NCBI RefSeq assembly: GCF_016917355.1
Contig: NZ_CP070304.1
Span: 2,542,001-2,606,000, forward strand
Origin: Glaciimonas sp. PAMC28666
GTDB taxonomy: Bacteria; Pseudomonadota; Gammaproteobacteria; Burkholderiales; Burkholderiaceae_D
Direction of reading: 5' to 3'
DNA: 64,000 nucleotides
The position numbers were made by a program, and so were the translations under genes. This document shows positions 18,559-27,715 of the stretch, piece after piece. Each line of letters starts with the position of its first letter. Positions within the stretch are counted from its first letter, which is position 1. Under the pieces are notes generated by a model. That model had not been told where the DNA came from, did not search any database, and worked only from the letters and a program-made list of their open reading frames with translations.

Positions 18559-18945
18559 TGCATTGTCCTTTCATGCAAATACGATTAAAGCACGACCATG
18601 ACGACATTCAATGTCATTGTGACCACTGATAGATCGGCCGCATGGACTGTCTTTGAGTGACCTTAACACCTGCAAATAACGCATACTTGTAAAAAAATTT
18701 CAGTCCTAACTTTACTCCTGAATCACCTTATTGCGGCAAGCGAAATGACGATGGGGCAATACAAAAGCTCACTTTTTATCTAGCAATTCCCGTGCCAGTT
18801 AAGGCAATCGATGTGCTATTTCTCGTCTGAAAAACTTTCCGTATGGCATTGCCGGCTGAGCATGCGCTGCGCTTCCAGTCCGCCTTCCCTTTTTGCCGAT
18901 TCAGCAGTCCGGTTCCGATATCAGCCGGATCCATACCGCGTCTAT
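18559..18945. other. intergenic region between the symporter and cupin genes
   Basis: No gene is supported in these 387 bases. An open frame at 18776-19198 on the minus strand largely overlaps the end of the symporter gene in another frame and has no recognisable product. I saw no clear terminator for the symporter operon. Confidence 0.55.
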
Positions 18946-20997
18946 TCAGGGTGCCCGAATATAATCCACTAATGCCATCGTGCGCGCATCCGGCGGTGGC
19001 GTCATCAAGCTGACAATTACCATCGTCAGCAGTCCTGCCGGGATGCCAAAAACACCGGCGGAAATGGGGGCGATGTGAAACCATTGTCCCGCAACGCTTC
19101 CGCCCAATGCAGGGATCGTGTGCAGCATATAAAATACGCATGTTCCAAATCCTGCAATGATTCCCGCAATCGCTCCATGTTGATTGGCTCTCTTCCAAAA
19201 CACGCCAAACATGAGCGCCGGAAAAAGTGCCGAGCCAGCCAGTGAAAATGCTGCGCCCACCATGGAGAGAATATCTCCGGGTTTCAGGGATGCCGTATAG
19301 GCCGCCAACAACGCCACCACGAGAAGTAGCAATTTCGAAATCGTGACGCGCTTTTGTGTTGAGGCAGCAGGATCAATCATCTTGTAATACACGTCGTGCG
19401 AAAGGGCGTTGGAGATCGTGAGCAGCAAGCCATCTGCGGTGGAGAGCGCTGCAGCGAGGCCACCGGCGGCGACCAGGCCCGAGATGAAATAGGGCAAGCC
19501 AGCAATTTCCGGGGTCGCCAGTACAATCATATCGCCGTCTAACGTGATTTCCGATAGCTGGACGATGCCGTCGTGATTCAAATCGATAATGCTCACCAGT
19601 GGGTTGGTTTTATCAATATTTGCCCAATACGAGACCCAGTTCGGCAGGTGTGCGTATTCGGTGCCGACCAGCGAGGTATAGATGTCGTACTTGACCAGTA
19701 CCGCCAGCGCAGGGACGGTAAGATAGATGAGCAAAATAAAAAACAGCGTCCAGAATACCGACTTGCGGGTTTCCTGAACCGTTGGCGTGGTGTAGTACCG
19801 CATCAACACATGTGGCAGTGCTGCCGTCCCCAACATCAGACAAAACACGACCGCCAAAAAATTGTTGCGTTTGATATTGGACGCTTCTCTATCCTTGCCG
19901 GGAAATGGCGTCGCCTGCGGCGTGGGTGGGTCGGCATGGGCCAGATTCATGGCCTTGGCGTCGGTCCATCGTTGTCGCGCCTCGTCCGCCGTTTTTGGAT
20001 AGTCGCTAAGCTTGCGATTGGCAGCGCGAATATCGATCAGAGACGCCTCGCTACTGTGCTTTAAGGCTCTTAATTGACGCTGGGCTTCAACCCTACCTTG
20101 GGTCCACGATTGTGGTAAATTATTCAGACTGGCGTCGAACGCATCAGCACGGGCTTTATAAATCTTCCTGACTTCCAATTCTTTCGGATCGTCGCTTAAG
20201 GTCTTTTCAATGTCGCTCAACTGCGTCATGACGGAGCCATAGGCGAACTGCGGTAGCGGATTGTGGGTATGCTTGGCTGAGAGCCAGATGACCGGGATCA
20301 GGTAAGCAAACAGGATGATGACGTACTGCGCCACCTGGGTCCATGTGATGGCCCGCATTCCTCCCAAAAATGAACAGACGAGAATACTCGCCAGACCCAG
20401 AAAAATACCGACTGAAAAATCCACGCCCGTAAAGCGCGAGGTGATTAGCCCAACGCCGTAAATCTGTGCCACCACGTAGGTGAATGAAATAAGAACGGTG
20501 GCGATGACCGCCAGTATGCGAACCGGGTTGCCGCCATAGCGTCCGCCAAAGCGGCCGCTGTAGCGTGCGGCCAAAAAATCCGGGATGGTGTATTGCCCAA
20601 ACTTGCGTAGATAAGGTGCTATCAGGAGCGCAACCAGGCAGTAACCGCCGGTCCAGCCGATAATATACGCAAGGCCATCGAAGCCTTGCAAGTATAAACC
20701 TCCGGCCAGACTGATGAATGTCGCCGCCGAAATCCAGTCTGCTGCCGTCGCCATGCCGTTGAATATTCCCGGCACACGGCGTCCGGCCACGTAATATTCC
20801 GATACGTCAGAGGTACGGCTGACGACGCCGATACCAGCGTAGAGCGCGATGGTGGCGAACATAAACATGTAGCCGATCCACGAGCGCGGAAATCCCTCTT
20901 TTTCCAGAATGGCGAGGATGATGAGAAAGCCGACGAAGCCACCCGTGTACCATGCGTAATAACGCGTCAATCGCGACAAGAATGATTTACTTTTCAT
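18946..20997 (-). CDS. sodium:solute symporter, large subunit (VC_2705/ActP-like)
   Basis: The 683-residue inner-membrane protein belongs to the sodium:solute symporter family, with about 13 hydrophobic segments and the family stretch YYVAGRRVPGIFNGMATAAD near the N-terminus. Relatives take up acetate or other short organic acids with Na+; the substrate here is not determined. A hydrophilic loop of about 140 residues (roughly 260-400) interrupts the membrane core. A later loop carries an EF-hand-like motif (472-483, DLNHDGIVQLSE). The start overlaps the small-subunit gene by 11 bases. It is the last gene of an operon with its own two-component system. Confidence 0.9.
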   Translation of the reverse strand: MKSKSFLSRLTRYYAWYTGGFVGFLIILAILEKEGFPRSWIGYMFMFATIALYAGIGVVSRTSDVSEYYVAGRRVPGIFNGMATAADWISAATFISLAGGLYLQGFDGLAYIIGWTGGYCLVALLIAPYLRKFGQYTIPDFLAARYSGRFGGRYGGNPVRILAVIATVLISFTYVVAQIYGVGLITSRFTGVDFSVGIFLGLASILVCSFLGGMRAITWTQVAQYVIILFAYLIPVIWLSAKHTHNPLPQFAYGSVMTQLSDIEKTLSDDPKELEVRKIYKARADAFDASLNNLPQSWTQGRVEAQRQLRALKHSSEASLIDIRAANRKLSDYPKTADEARQRWTDAKAMNLAHADPPTPQATPFPGKDREASNIKRNNFLAVVFCLMLGTAALPHVLMRYYTTPTVQETRKSVFWTLFFILLIYLTVPALAVLVKYDIYTSLVGTEYAHLPNWVSYWANIDKTNPLVSIIDLNHDGIVQLSEITLDGDMIVLATPEIAGLPYFISGLVAAGGLAAALSTADGLLLTISNALSHDVYYKMIDPAASTQKRVTISKLLLLVVALLAAYTASLKPGDILSMVGAAFSLAGSALFPALMFGVFWKRANQHGAIAGIIAGFGTCVFYMLHTIPALGGSVAGQWFHIAPISAGVFGIPAGLLTMVIVSLMTPPPDARTMALVDYIRAP

Positions 20998-21319
20998 TGC
21001 TGACTTCGAAAGGTAAAGACGACTTGGATGGGCGCAGCTCTGGGTCGGTCGCGGTCATGGCCGCATCGCGGTCAAATCTTCCCATTTGCCAGGTATAGAT
21101 CGCGACCAGGATGAGATAAATCACCACCAGGCCCTGGGCCGCCATGTAAAAAGAAAGCGGCCATCCAAATACGGTGACGCTGGATAATTCTCGGGCGAAA
21201 AAAACCACCAGGAACGTCACCAATGCCCACATTGCCAGCAAACTGAATGTTAGCGTTTTGGTCCTGCGCCAGTGTCTGGCATTACGTGCGGCGGTATTCT
21301 GAGGGATGGATTGGGCCAT
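20987..21319 (-). CDS. DUF4212 small subunit of the symporter
   Basis: The 110-residue product has two hydrophobic segments (about 27-48 and 60-85) with the family pattern FLVVFFARELSSVTVFGWPLSFYMAAQG. DUF4212 proteins are encoded directly before VC_2705-type symporters and are thought to be accessory subunits. It begins 39 bases after the histidine kinase stop and overlaps the symporter gene by 11 bases, indicating coupled translation. Confidence 0.9.
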   Translation of the reverse strand: MAQSIPQNTAARNARHWRRTKTLTFSLLAMWALVTFLVVFFARELSSVTVFGWPLSFYMAAQGLVVIYLILVAIYTWQMGRFDRDAAMTATDPELRPSKSSLPFEVSNEK

Positions 21320-21358
21320 GGTTTTATGTGTGCGTCTTTTTTAATTTTCGGCAGAATT

Positions 21359-23011
21359 TTAGCGATATTCGTCGCGCAAATTGATGGTCGATGTCCGATT
21401 AAAAATTACCCGGAACAGGCATCCGGGAAGTTTTGGGTCTTCGTTGCGCGGGTTGTAAGAAATGCTGACCTCAGCATTATGCTGTTGCGCGATTTCGCGT
21501 ACGATAGCTAATCCTAATCCGCTCCCGCTGCGGTTGCTGTCAAGTATCCGGTAGAAGCGTTCAAACACGTGCTCGCGTTCGGCTGGTGGAATTCCTGGCC
21601 CGGTGTCTTCAACTTCCAGGATCGCCTCTTGTTTATTCTCTCCCTCGCGGATGCGGACCGTGACATGACCCCCCGGCGGTGTGTAATGCAAGGCGTTATC
21701 GATCAAATTGCTCATCAACTCCCGCAGCATCATCGGATTGCCGCTAATCGTGAGCGGCATCACTGCTTCTTCGAAGCCAAGATCGATGCGTTGCGTAAAC
21801 GACGCTTGTACCCAGTCGCCCACAACATTGCGCGCCAGCTCGGATAGTTCAATAGGAACAAGCGCGGTACTTTCTTGTGTTTGATTTTCTGCCCGAGCTA
21901 ACGAAAGCAATTGATTCACGAGACGGGTGGCTGAATCTGAACTTTTGGCGAGCTGCTCAAGCGACCGTCGAATATCGCTACCGTCGGTTTGGCGCAGCGC
22001 CAGTTCGGATTGCATCCGCATGCCCGCCAGCGGTGTTTTCATTTGATGCGCGGCGTCAGCAATAAAACGTTTTTGCGTTTGTATCGTCTGCGACAGGCGG
22101 GCCAGCATGTCATTCAGCGAACGCACTAACGGGGAAATTTCCTCAGGGACTTGCCCGGAATCAATAGGACTAAGGTCATCTGGGCGACGTGCTCGTATTC
22201 GCTGCTGCAATTCGGATAGCGGCGACAAGCCGCGTGACAAGGCAAACCAAACCAGGGCGAGGGCGATCGGCAAAATCAGAAACTGCGGCAAAATCACGCC
22301 TTTAATGATTTCGTTAGCGAGCTGGGCGCGCTTTTCGAGTGTTTCTCCGACTTGGACCAAGGCCATCGGTGGCGCTGGATCGTTGATATTGGTACTTGCT
22401 ACGTCATTGCGTAAATCAACGTACGTATAAGCGACGCGAACGTCGGTACCGTGCATCGATCCATTATGAAACTGGACGGTCCCGGAACGGGGAGGATCTT
22501 CGTCTGGGGCGATAGCGGGCATCTCCCGGTCTCCGTCGACATATTCGCCTTTCGGGCCAGTGATCAAAAAATAGATATTATCGATATCATCCGCACGGAG
22601 AAAATCGCGGGCAGCCCCCGACAGTCTGGTAACAATTTTGCCGTTGGACTGACTGACCTGTTGCGATAACACGGTGACGCTATCGTCCAGTGCGCGGTCG
22701 AAAGGCTGATTGGCAATCGATTTCGCCACCAGATACGTGATAGCAATACTCATTGGCCAAAGCAGCAGCAATGGCACTAACATCCAGTCCAGAATTTCAC
22801 CAAATAATGAGCGTTGGATACGCTCTTGGGATTCGCTTTCCAGCGTCAGACTGGGATCGAAGCCGAGTTCCGCTGCATCGTTGTTTGCATCGGTGGCGTC
22901 GAATGCGTCGGTATGATCCCGCCTTGCATCCCGATTTTCATCGGGATGTGCATCGCGATCCGAGATTGGCTTGCCGGAAGCATGCGCTGCCGTGGATTGG
23001 GCATCACGCAT
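21359..23011 (-). CDS. sensor histidine kinase (TctE/QseC-like)
   Basis: The 550-residue kinase has a hydrophilic N-terminal extension (1-70) rich in Asp and Ala, TM1 at about 77-97, and a periplasmic sensor domain of the 2CSK_N type. TM2 is at about 239-258, followed by a HAMP-like linker. The H-box FIADAAHQMKTPLAG has phospho-acceptor His322, and the ATPase domain has N, G1 (DTGPGIPP), F and G2 (GSGLGLAIV) boxes. It follows the response regulator gene by 8 bases and precedes the symporter subunits, so it probably senses a substrate of that symporter. The acidic cytoplasmic N-terminus is longer than usual. Confidence 0.92.
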   Translation of the reverse strand: MRDAQSTAAHASGKPISDRDAHPDENRDARRDHTDAFDATDANNDAAELGFDPSLTLESESQERIQRSLFGEILDWMLVPLLLLWPMSIAITYLVAKSIANQPFDRALDDSVTVLSQQVSQSNGKIVTRLSGAARDFLRADDIDNIYFLITGPKGEYVDGDREMPAIAPDEDPPRSGTVQFHNGSMHGTDVRVAYTYVDLRNDVASTNINDPAPPMALVQVGETLEKRAQLANEIIKGVILPQFLILPIALALVWFALSRGLSPLSELQQRIRARRPDDLSPIDSGQVPEEISPLVRSLNDMLARLSQTIQTQKRFIADAAHQMKTPLAGMRMQSELALRQTDGSDIRRSLEQLAKSSDSATRLVNQLLSLARAENQTQESTALVPIELSELARNVVGDWVQASFTQRIDLGFEEAVMPLTISGNPMMLRELMSNLIDNALHYTPPGGHVTVRIREGENKQEAILEVEDTGPGIPPAEREHVFERFYRILDSNRSGSGLGLAIVREIAQQHNAEVSISYNPRNEDPKLPGCLFRVIFNRTSTINLRDEYR

Positions 23012-23019
23012 ACGAGATT

Positions 23020-23760
23020 TTAGCTAGTGCCGGACGCAATAAAGGGCGTTGCCAGAGGGGACGGCGGCGGGGGAGTCTGCGGGGCAGGAGTCTCCGCAAT
23101 TTTCTCGAGGCAATAACCTAATCCGCGTACGGTTGCAATACGGACGCCACCCACTTCGATTTTCTTGCGTAATCGATGCACGTAAACTTCAATGGCATTA
23201 TTGCTGACTTCTTCACCCCATTCGCACAAGTGATCCACCAATTGTTCTTTTGATACCAGTCGACCGGTGCGTTGCAGCAACACCTCCAGTAAACCAATTT
23301 CACGCGCCGATAAATCCAGCATCTGATCGCTGATATAGGCGATCCGACCGACCTGATCGTAGGACAAGGGACCGTGTTTGATCACAGTAGGTCCTCCACC
23401 AGCACCCCGGCGCGTCAGTGCTCGCACGCGTGCCTCAAGTTCCGAGAGTGCAAACGGCTTCGCCATGTAATCGTCGGCACCCAGATCCAGCCCTTTTACG
23501 CGCTGTTCGATGGAATCTGCGGCGGTCAATATCAACACCGGCAAACGCGAATTACGGGCGCGCAGGCGTCGTAAAACCTCAAGGCCAGCCATTTTAGGCA
23601 GGCCCAGGTCGAGAATCAACAAATCGAAATCCTGGGTGGATAACGCGGAGTCTGCTTCGACGCCATTCAGGACGCAATCGGTTGCATAACCGGATTGACG
23701 TAATGAGCGGGTCAACCCATCTGCTAAAACACTATCATCTTCAGCGAGTAAAATGCGCAT
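23020..23760 (-). CDS. OmpR-family response regulator
   Basis: The 246-residue product has a receiver domain with Asp8/Asp9, phospho-acceptor Asp51 (ILDLGLP), Thr79 and Lys101. A winged-helix DNA-binding domain follows, with SNNAIEVYVHRLRKK and TVRGLGYCLE. The last 20 or so residues form a Pro-rich tail (TPPPPSP) beyond the usual end. The frame is open to an ATG at 23835, but MRILLAEDD at 23758-23760 is the standard family start, with AAGG about ten bases upstream. It is the first gene of the leftward two-component/symporter operon. Confidence 0.93.
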   Translation of the reverse strand: MRILLAEDDSVLADGLTRSLRQSGYATDCVLNGVEADSALSTQDFDLLILDLGLPKMAGLEVLRRLRARNSRLPVLILTAADSIEQRVKGLDLGADDYMAKPFALSELEARVRALTRRGAGGGPTVIKHGPLSYDQVGRIAYISDQMLDLSAREIGLLEVLLQRTGRLVSKEQLVDHLCEWGEEVSNNAIEVYVHRLRKKIEVGGVRIATVRGLGYCLEKIAETPAPQTPPPPSPLATPFIASGTS

Positions 23761-24144
23761 GGCTAAGCTGCCTTGTGGATGTTCTATGATCGGGATATGG
23801 CGCTGGTTATGATTTTTTTCAGCAGCCATAGTCATCGGCGTGCATTCCGGGCTTTTCTTCGGCTTTAATCAGCGTCGGGTGTGGCTGGGTGTGGATATTC
23901 GTGCTTGCCACCAGTGTTCGTTACTTTTGATTGGGTCTTTATTATTACTTTGGTCTCGAGCGTAGTCTAGGGCGTTTCAAGGATAGCGGCAAGCGTTGTA
24001 CATCATTTAAGGCTTCTGCCTGAACGACGATCCATTCGGCCCATGATTACCGGCAACTTTTTTGTGCCTGATCGGCCTCATTTATTCATGCGCGCCAACG
24101 CAATCACTGCCGCGCTGCCACTAATGTGCAGCATCGAGGATGCC

Positions 24145-24196
24145 GCTGAGTAGTGCAGCTGAGTAGCGCAGCTGAGTAGCGCAGCTGATTGATGCG
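24145..24196. repeat. 13-bp tandem repeat
   Basis: Copies GCTGAGTAGTGCA (24145-24157), GCTGAGTAGCGCA (24158-24170) and GCTGAGTAGCGCA (24171-24183) are followed by a decayed fourth unit GCTGATTGATGCG. The array ends about 20 bases before the TATAAT at 24214. Confidence 0.88.
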
Positions 24197-24210
24197 TCGG
24201 GCCAGCACTT

Positions 24211-24219
24211 TGGTATAAT
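24211..24219 (+). promoter_or_regulatory. extended -10 promoter of the 24260 gene
   Basis: TATAAT at 24214-24219 is preceded by TGG, giving an extended -10 element. TTGATG at 24189-24194 could act as a -35, although the 19-nt spacer is long. The start codon is 40 bases downstream. Confidence 0.6.
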
Positions 24220-24259
24220 GCGACGGTTGCACCTTTGAAATACGATAAAGCGATTTTTC

Positions 24260-24652
24260 ATGGTCCGTGTGTTAATACTTTTTCTGACGTTTTTACTGCC
24301 TATGCAAGTATTTGCTGGGGGGATAGACGCGCAGATGAAAATTGCACATCAGATCCGCAATAGTCCCGCATCGGCCCATCAGGTTCAGCAGCTGACTCAG
24401 CCAGATATTCATTCGTCATTGTTCGACATCGCCGACCTGATGGCGTATCAAACGGATGTCAGTGAGGATTGCTGCGGCTTTGATGACGACGCGCCTGAGT
24501 TCAATCTGCATGCCGATCTGAGCGATGAACCGGTGCCAGCAACCAGTTTTCGTTTCAGGCCAAATCTGTCTCCATTAACACTCACGGTCGGCAATGATAG
24601 CGTGCGTGAACCGCCTTTCTTACCTCCGATTTCTCCTCCGCCCCGCGCCTGA
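24260..24652 (+). CDS. small exported protein of unknown function
   Basis: I do not recognise this 130-residue product. It has a signal peptide (MVRVLILFLTFLLPMQVFA, cleavage likely after residue 19). The mature part is acidic and contains the pair CC in SEDCCGFDDD. It ends in a Pro-rich tail (PPFLPPISPPPRA). The ribosome-binding site is weak. It stands alone between a good promoter and a 384-base gap. It may be periplasmic; the tail resembles small metal-response proteins of Burkholderiales, but this is only a guess. Confidence 0.7.
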   Translation: MVRVLILFLTFLLPMQVFAGGIDAQMKIAHQIRNSPASAHQVQQLTQPDIHSSLFDIADLMAYQTDVSEDCCGFDDDAPEFNLHADLSDEPVPATSFRFRPNLSPLTLTVGNDSVREPPFLPPISPPPRA

Positions 24653-25036
24653 GCACGCTGGTTAATGGCGTTCTTCGCTAATTAACTGGCTCGGTCCACG
24701 CCACGTAGTTGTTGGCGTGCGACCTTGTGCCTATTTTATTGCCCTTTGTTTTCTTTATTTCATCAAGTTGTTCAATGCTGTGCGGCCAGCTTGCCCTGCA
24801 ACTTCGTTCGCGGTTGCGAGCGCTTGCGTAGCGCTAAACGATTGTGATTGATGAAAGTGTCGTTACGGTGCTGGGTTGCGCCAATTTTTATATCGCCCCG
24901 TCTTCAAATTAATACCGCTCCTGAACATAGCTTACTGACGTGTCACCACCACCAGGTAAAACGTCAGGAAGTTTTTAGCGGAACAAGGCCCGTGAACCGG
25001 CCCCTGTTCTACACAGATCAAATTTAAGGAATTCGC
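24653..25036. other. intergenic region before the Tim44-like gene
   Basis: There is no gene in these 384 bases. A hairpin at 24693-24724 pairs GGTC-CACGCCA with TGGCGTG-GACC (one bulge) and may end transcription of the 24260 gene, although only a loose T-rich run follows. Confidence 0.5.
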
Positions 25037-26026
25037 ATGAAAAAAATGTTTATTGCTCTGATCGTCGTTGCAATGACGTTATCAGTCGGTGTTGCATCAG
25101 TAGAAGCCAAACGGATGGGAGGCGAAAGTTCGTTCGGAAAGAAATCCCAAAGCATGAATCACCAACAGGCTACTCCCGCACAAAATCAGGCCGCGGCTAA
25201 AGCTGCACCGCCAGCAGCAGCCGCAGCGGCGGCCGGCGGCGCAGCGAAATCCAGTGCCTGGAAAGGAATGTTGGGCGGCGCATTGCTGGGCTTGGGTCTC
25301 GGCGCATTGTTATCGAGCATGGGGCTGGGGGGCGCAATGGCCAGCATGATCAGCACCATTTTGATGGTTGGTTTGTTGGGTGTTGCGGGAATGTTCATCT
25401 ACCGCATGGTCCGTCGGAAGATGGATAGCAATAATGGCATGAAGCCGTCGTTCGCTGGATCTGGACCATTGAACAACATCCGGAACGAAAATTTCACGCC
25501 GGAAATTGCCTCCCGGGTCGCGCCAAACCAAAAATCTACATTCGACTCGACATTCGATTCTGGCCTTCCTATCCACGCCGCCACCGCCGCTACCACCGGC
25601 ACCGCATTTGGCGCGGTGAGTTCGTCGTCGACAGGTAACACCGCCATTGAGGTCCCGGCAGATTTCGACATTGCGGGTTTTGTGCGCCATTCAAAGACTA
25701 ACTTTATCCGTCTGCAAGCTGCCTGGGACAAGGCTGATACCGACGACATCCGGGATTTCACTACGCCTGAAATGTTCGCCGAATTGAAAATGCAATTGCA
25801 GGAACGTGGTGCGACAGCGAATAAAACGGATGTCATCACAATCGAGGCTGAATTTCTCGGCCTGGAAACGATCGGCAACGATTACATGGCTGGCGTTAAA
25901 TTCTCCGGGATGATTAAGGATGATCCGAGCGCGCTGGCTGAGCCATTCAATGAAATCTGGAACCTGACCAAGCCTATTACCGGTAACGGTGGTTGGACTT
26001 TGGCGGGCATTGAGCAAGTTGTTTAA
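25037..26026 (+). CDS. Tim44-like domain protein
   Basis: The 329-residue product starts with a signal peptide or anchor (MKKMFIALIVVAMTLSVGVASVEA). Next is a Gln/Ala-rich stretch with an eight-Ala run. A Gly-rich hydrophobic segment (about 74-120, GMLGGALLGLGLGALLSSMGLGG, then a second helix) follows, and the C-terminal half (about 205-329) is a Tim44-like domain. Bacterial Tim44-like proteins are membrane associated and poorly characterised, so a protein import role should not be assumed. AAGGAA at 25027-25032 supports the start. Confidence 0.85.
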   Translation: MKKMFIALIVVAMTLSVGVASVEAKRMGGESSFGKKSQSMNHQQATPAQNQAAAKAAPPAAAAAAAGGAAKSSAWKGMLGGALLGLGLGALLSSMGLGGAMASMISTILMVGLLGVAGMFIYRMVRRKMDSNNGMKPSFAGSGPLNNIRNENFTPEIASRVAPNQKSTFDSTFDSGLPIHAATAATTGTAFGAVSSSSTGNTAIEVPADFDIAGFVRHSKTNFIRLQAAWDKADTDDIRDFTTPEMFAELKMQLQERGATANKTDVITIEAEFLGLETIGNDYMAGVKFSGMIKDDPSALAEPFNEIWNLTKPITGNGGWTLAGIEQVV

Positions 26027-26086
26027 ACAGTCAGCTTAACCCTTACATACGCGCAGGCTAAAGTAAGGTCAGGAGTTTTGACCATA

Positions 26087-26120
26087 AAAAACCGTTCGCA
26101 AGCAATTGCAAACGGTTTTT
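26087..26120. terminator. bidirectional terminator after the Tim44-like gene
   Basis: AAAAACCGTT (26087-26096) pairs with AACGGTTTTT (26111-26120), and GCAA/TTGC extend the stem inward after one mismatch. The A and T tracts allow use by both the rightward gene and the converging MocR gene. Confidence 0.9.
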
Positions 26121-26196
26121 CTATTCTGGGACGATCAATTCCGGTAAAAATCTCAAAAATGTCGCCAGGGGCAATCTTCGTAGAGCGTCAGTGAAG

Positions 26197-27615
26197 TTAC
26201 AAAGCCTGGAAAAAATTAACCAGTTCCGGCACGTCTGAATAGGCGACGTTAAAACGAAACCAAGGCTGATCCGGCGCTGCCAGATGGAAGAAATCTCCCG
26301 GCGCAAGCCAGATGCCTTTTTGTCGCGCAAGATCAGCGATGTCGCGCGCGCTTAAATCGGTGCGTTCAAATTTCGCCCAGGAAAACATACCGCCTCGCGG
26401 CGTGGCAAAAGGCTTCAATCCGGCCTCGATAAGGCGCGCATTGACGCGTGCCTGCGCATTTAGCAGCGCTGCCGAAAGATTCTCAACGTGACGGCGATGA
26501 TGGCCTTCCGTCAATGCGCTATGGACCAGCCGCTCAGTAATTTCGGAATTGGTCAGCGTCAATACCATTTTGGTATGCACCAATTGTCGCGCTAAATCGC
26601 GCTGGCAAGCGATATAGCCAAGTCGCAGCGACGGGGCCACGGTCTTTGAGAAACTACCCACATAAATCACCCGTTGCAAACCATCAAGGGCGGCCAGCAT
26701 GGGATCGTTGGGCTGGCCTAGCTCGCGGAAGATATCGTCCTCGACCACCCAGAAGCCGTGCCGCTCCGCAGCCTGTAGTACCCGCATTGCGCACGCCGGG
26801 GTATATGAGGTGCCGGTTGGATTGTGCAGCACGCTGGTGGTGAAATACAGCACCGGTTTATGCATCCGGGCCAAGGTCTCCAGTTGCTCGGTATCAACCC
26901 CGCTTGGTGTGCGCGGAACACCGATGACATGAATATCCGACATGCGCAGCATTGCGATCAAATTACAATAACTCGGATCGTCGACGAACACCGTGTCGCC
27001 GCGCTTGACCATGGTTCTGATAATCAGGTCGAGGGCCTGCGTTGCGCCATGCGTGGTGAGGATGTGATCAATGGGAACCTCGAGTGACCATTGCGCCAGA
27101 AACTGACTGATAGTCGACCGCAGCGGTGCATAGCCATAGGGATGGCCGTAACCCACCTGCTGCGCACCGGGGGCACGGATGATGCGGCGTTCAGCCTGAT
27201 GCAAACCGTCGTCGTCCAGCCATTTTCCGGGCAACCACCCGCATCCCGCTTTGATCGGCACGCGTTCGTCCGCAAACATTTCCGATAACAGCCATGCGGA
27301 GTCGATCACCGGTTCTGGCGGACTAAAGACGGGTACCGGCTTGGTTTGGGACGGTTGATACGCAATAAAAAAACCGGCACCACGGCGGGCGGCGACCAAT
27401 CCCCTCGCAGCGAGCCTCTCGTAGGCTTCCACCACCGTTGACGTGCCAACCCCCTGATCCACCCCAAATTGGCGTACCGACGGCAGTTGCTCGCCGGAAC
27501 GCAGCACGCCTTGCGCGATCAATTGTTCAAGATGCGTCGTAATCTGATCGACCAGGCCGACTGACGAAGCGCGTTCCAGCGACATCTGGATAGGATTGGC
27601 GCGGGCTTGTTTCAT
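26197..27615 (-). CDS. MocR/PdxR-type GntR-aminotransferase regulator
   Basis: The 472-residue product fuses an N-terminal GntR winged helix (about 15-85, with SGEQLPSVRQFGVDQGVGTSTV) to a fold-type I aminotransferase-like domain. The PLP-binding lysine is Lys324 in GSFSKTVAPSLRLGY. MocR proteins use the PLP domain as a ligand sensor and usually control the divergent gene. Here the divergent gene is beta-alanine:pyruvate aminotransferase, so control of beta-alanine catabolism is a fair inference. Three 11-bp direct repeats upstream of that gene are candidate binding sites. Confidence 0.93.
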   Translation of the reverse strand: MKQARANPIQMSLERASSVGLVDQITTHLEQLIAQGVLRSGEQLPSVRQFGVDQGVGTSTVVEAYERLAARGLVAARRGAGFFIAYQPSQTKPVPVFSPPEPVIDSAWLLSEMFADERVPIKAGCGWLPGKWLDDDGLHQAERRIIRAPGAQQVGYGHPYGYAPLRSTISQFLAQWSLEVPIDHILTTHGATQALDLIIRTMVKRGDTVFVDDPSYCNLIAMLRMSDIHVIGVPRTPSGVDTEQLETLARMHKPVLYFTTSVLHNPTGTSYTPACAMRVLQAAERHGFWVVEDDIFRELGQPNDPMLAALDGLQRVIYVGSFSKTVAPSLRLGYIACQRDLARQLVHTKMVLTLTNSEITERLVHSALTEGHHRRHVENLSAALLNAQARVNARLIEAGLKPFATPRGGMFSWAKFERTDLSARDIADLARQKGIWLAPGDFFHLAAPDQPWFRFNVAYSDVPELVNFFQAL

Positions 27616-27702
27616 CGAAGTTCCTGAGGAATGGTGAGATCGGTTTGCAAATCAGATTGATAAAAAGCATGCGCAGTACACAAACAAGGTCTAAGGAAAT
27701 GA

Positions 27703-27715
27703 ACCTTTCAAAGGT
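27703..27715. promoter_or_regulatory. 13-bp palindrome in the MocR-bauA divergent region
   Basis: ACCTTTCAAAGGT is a perfect palindrome around a central C. It lies about 88 bases upstream of the MocR start codon and could serve autoregulation. Confidence 0.4.

Larger units (their letters stand above)
23761..24259. other. divergent control region between the response regulator and the 24260 gene
   Basis: No gene is supported. The region should hold the leftward promoter of the two-component operon, which I could not pin down. It also holds a rightward promoter near 24214 and a 13-bp tandem repeat at 24145-24196. Confidence 0.55.

Noticed and set aside
18776-19198. 140-residue minus-strand open frame overlapping the symporter 3' end
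   Set aside because: It overlaps well-supported coding sequence in another frame, has Cys/His-rich scrambled composition, and no ribosome-binding site.
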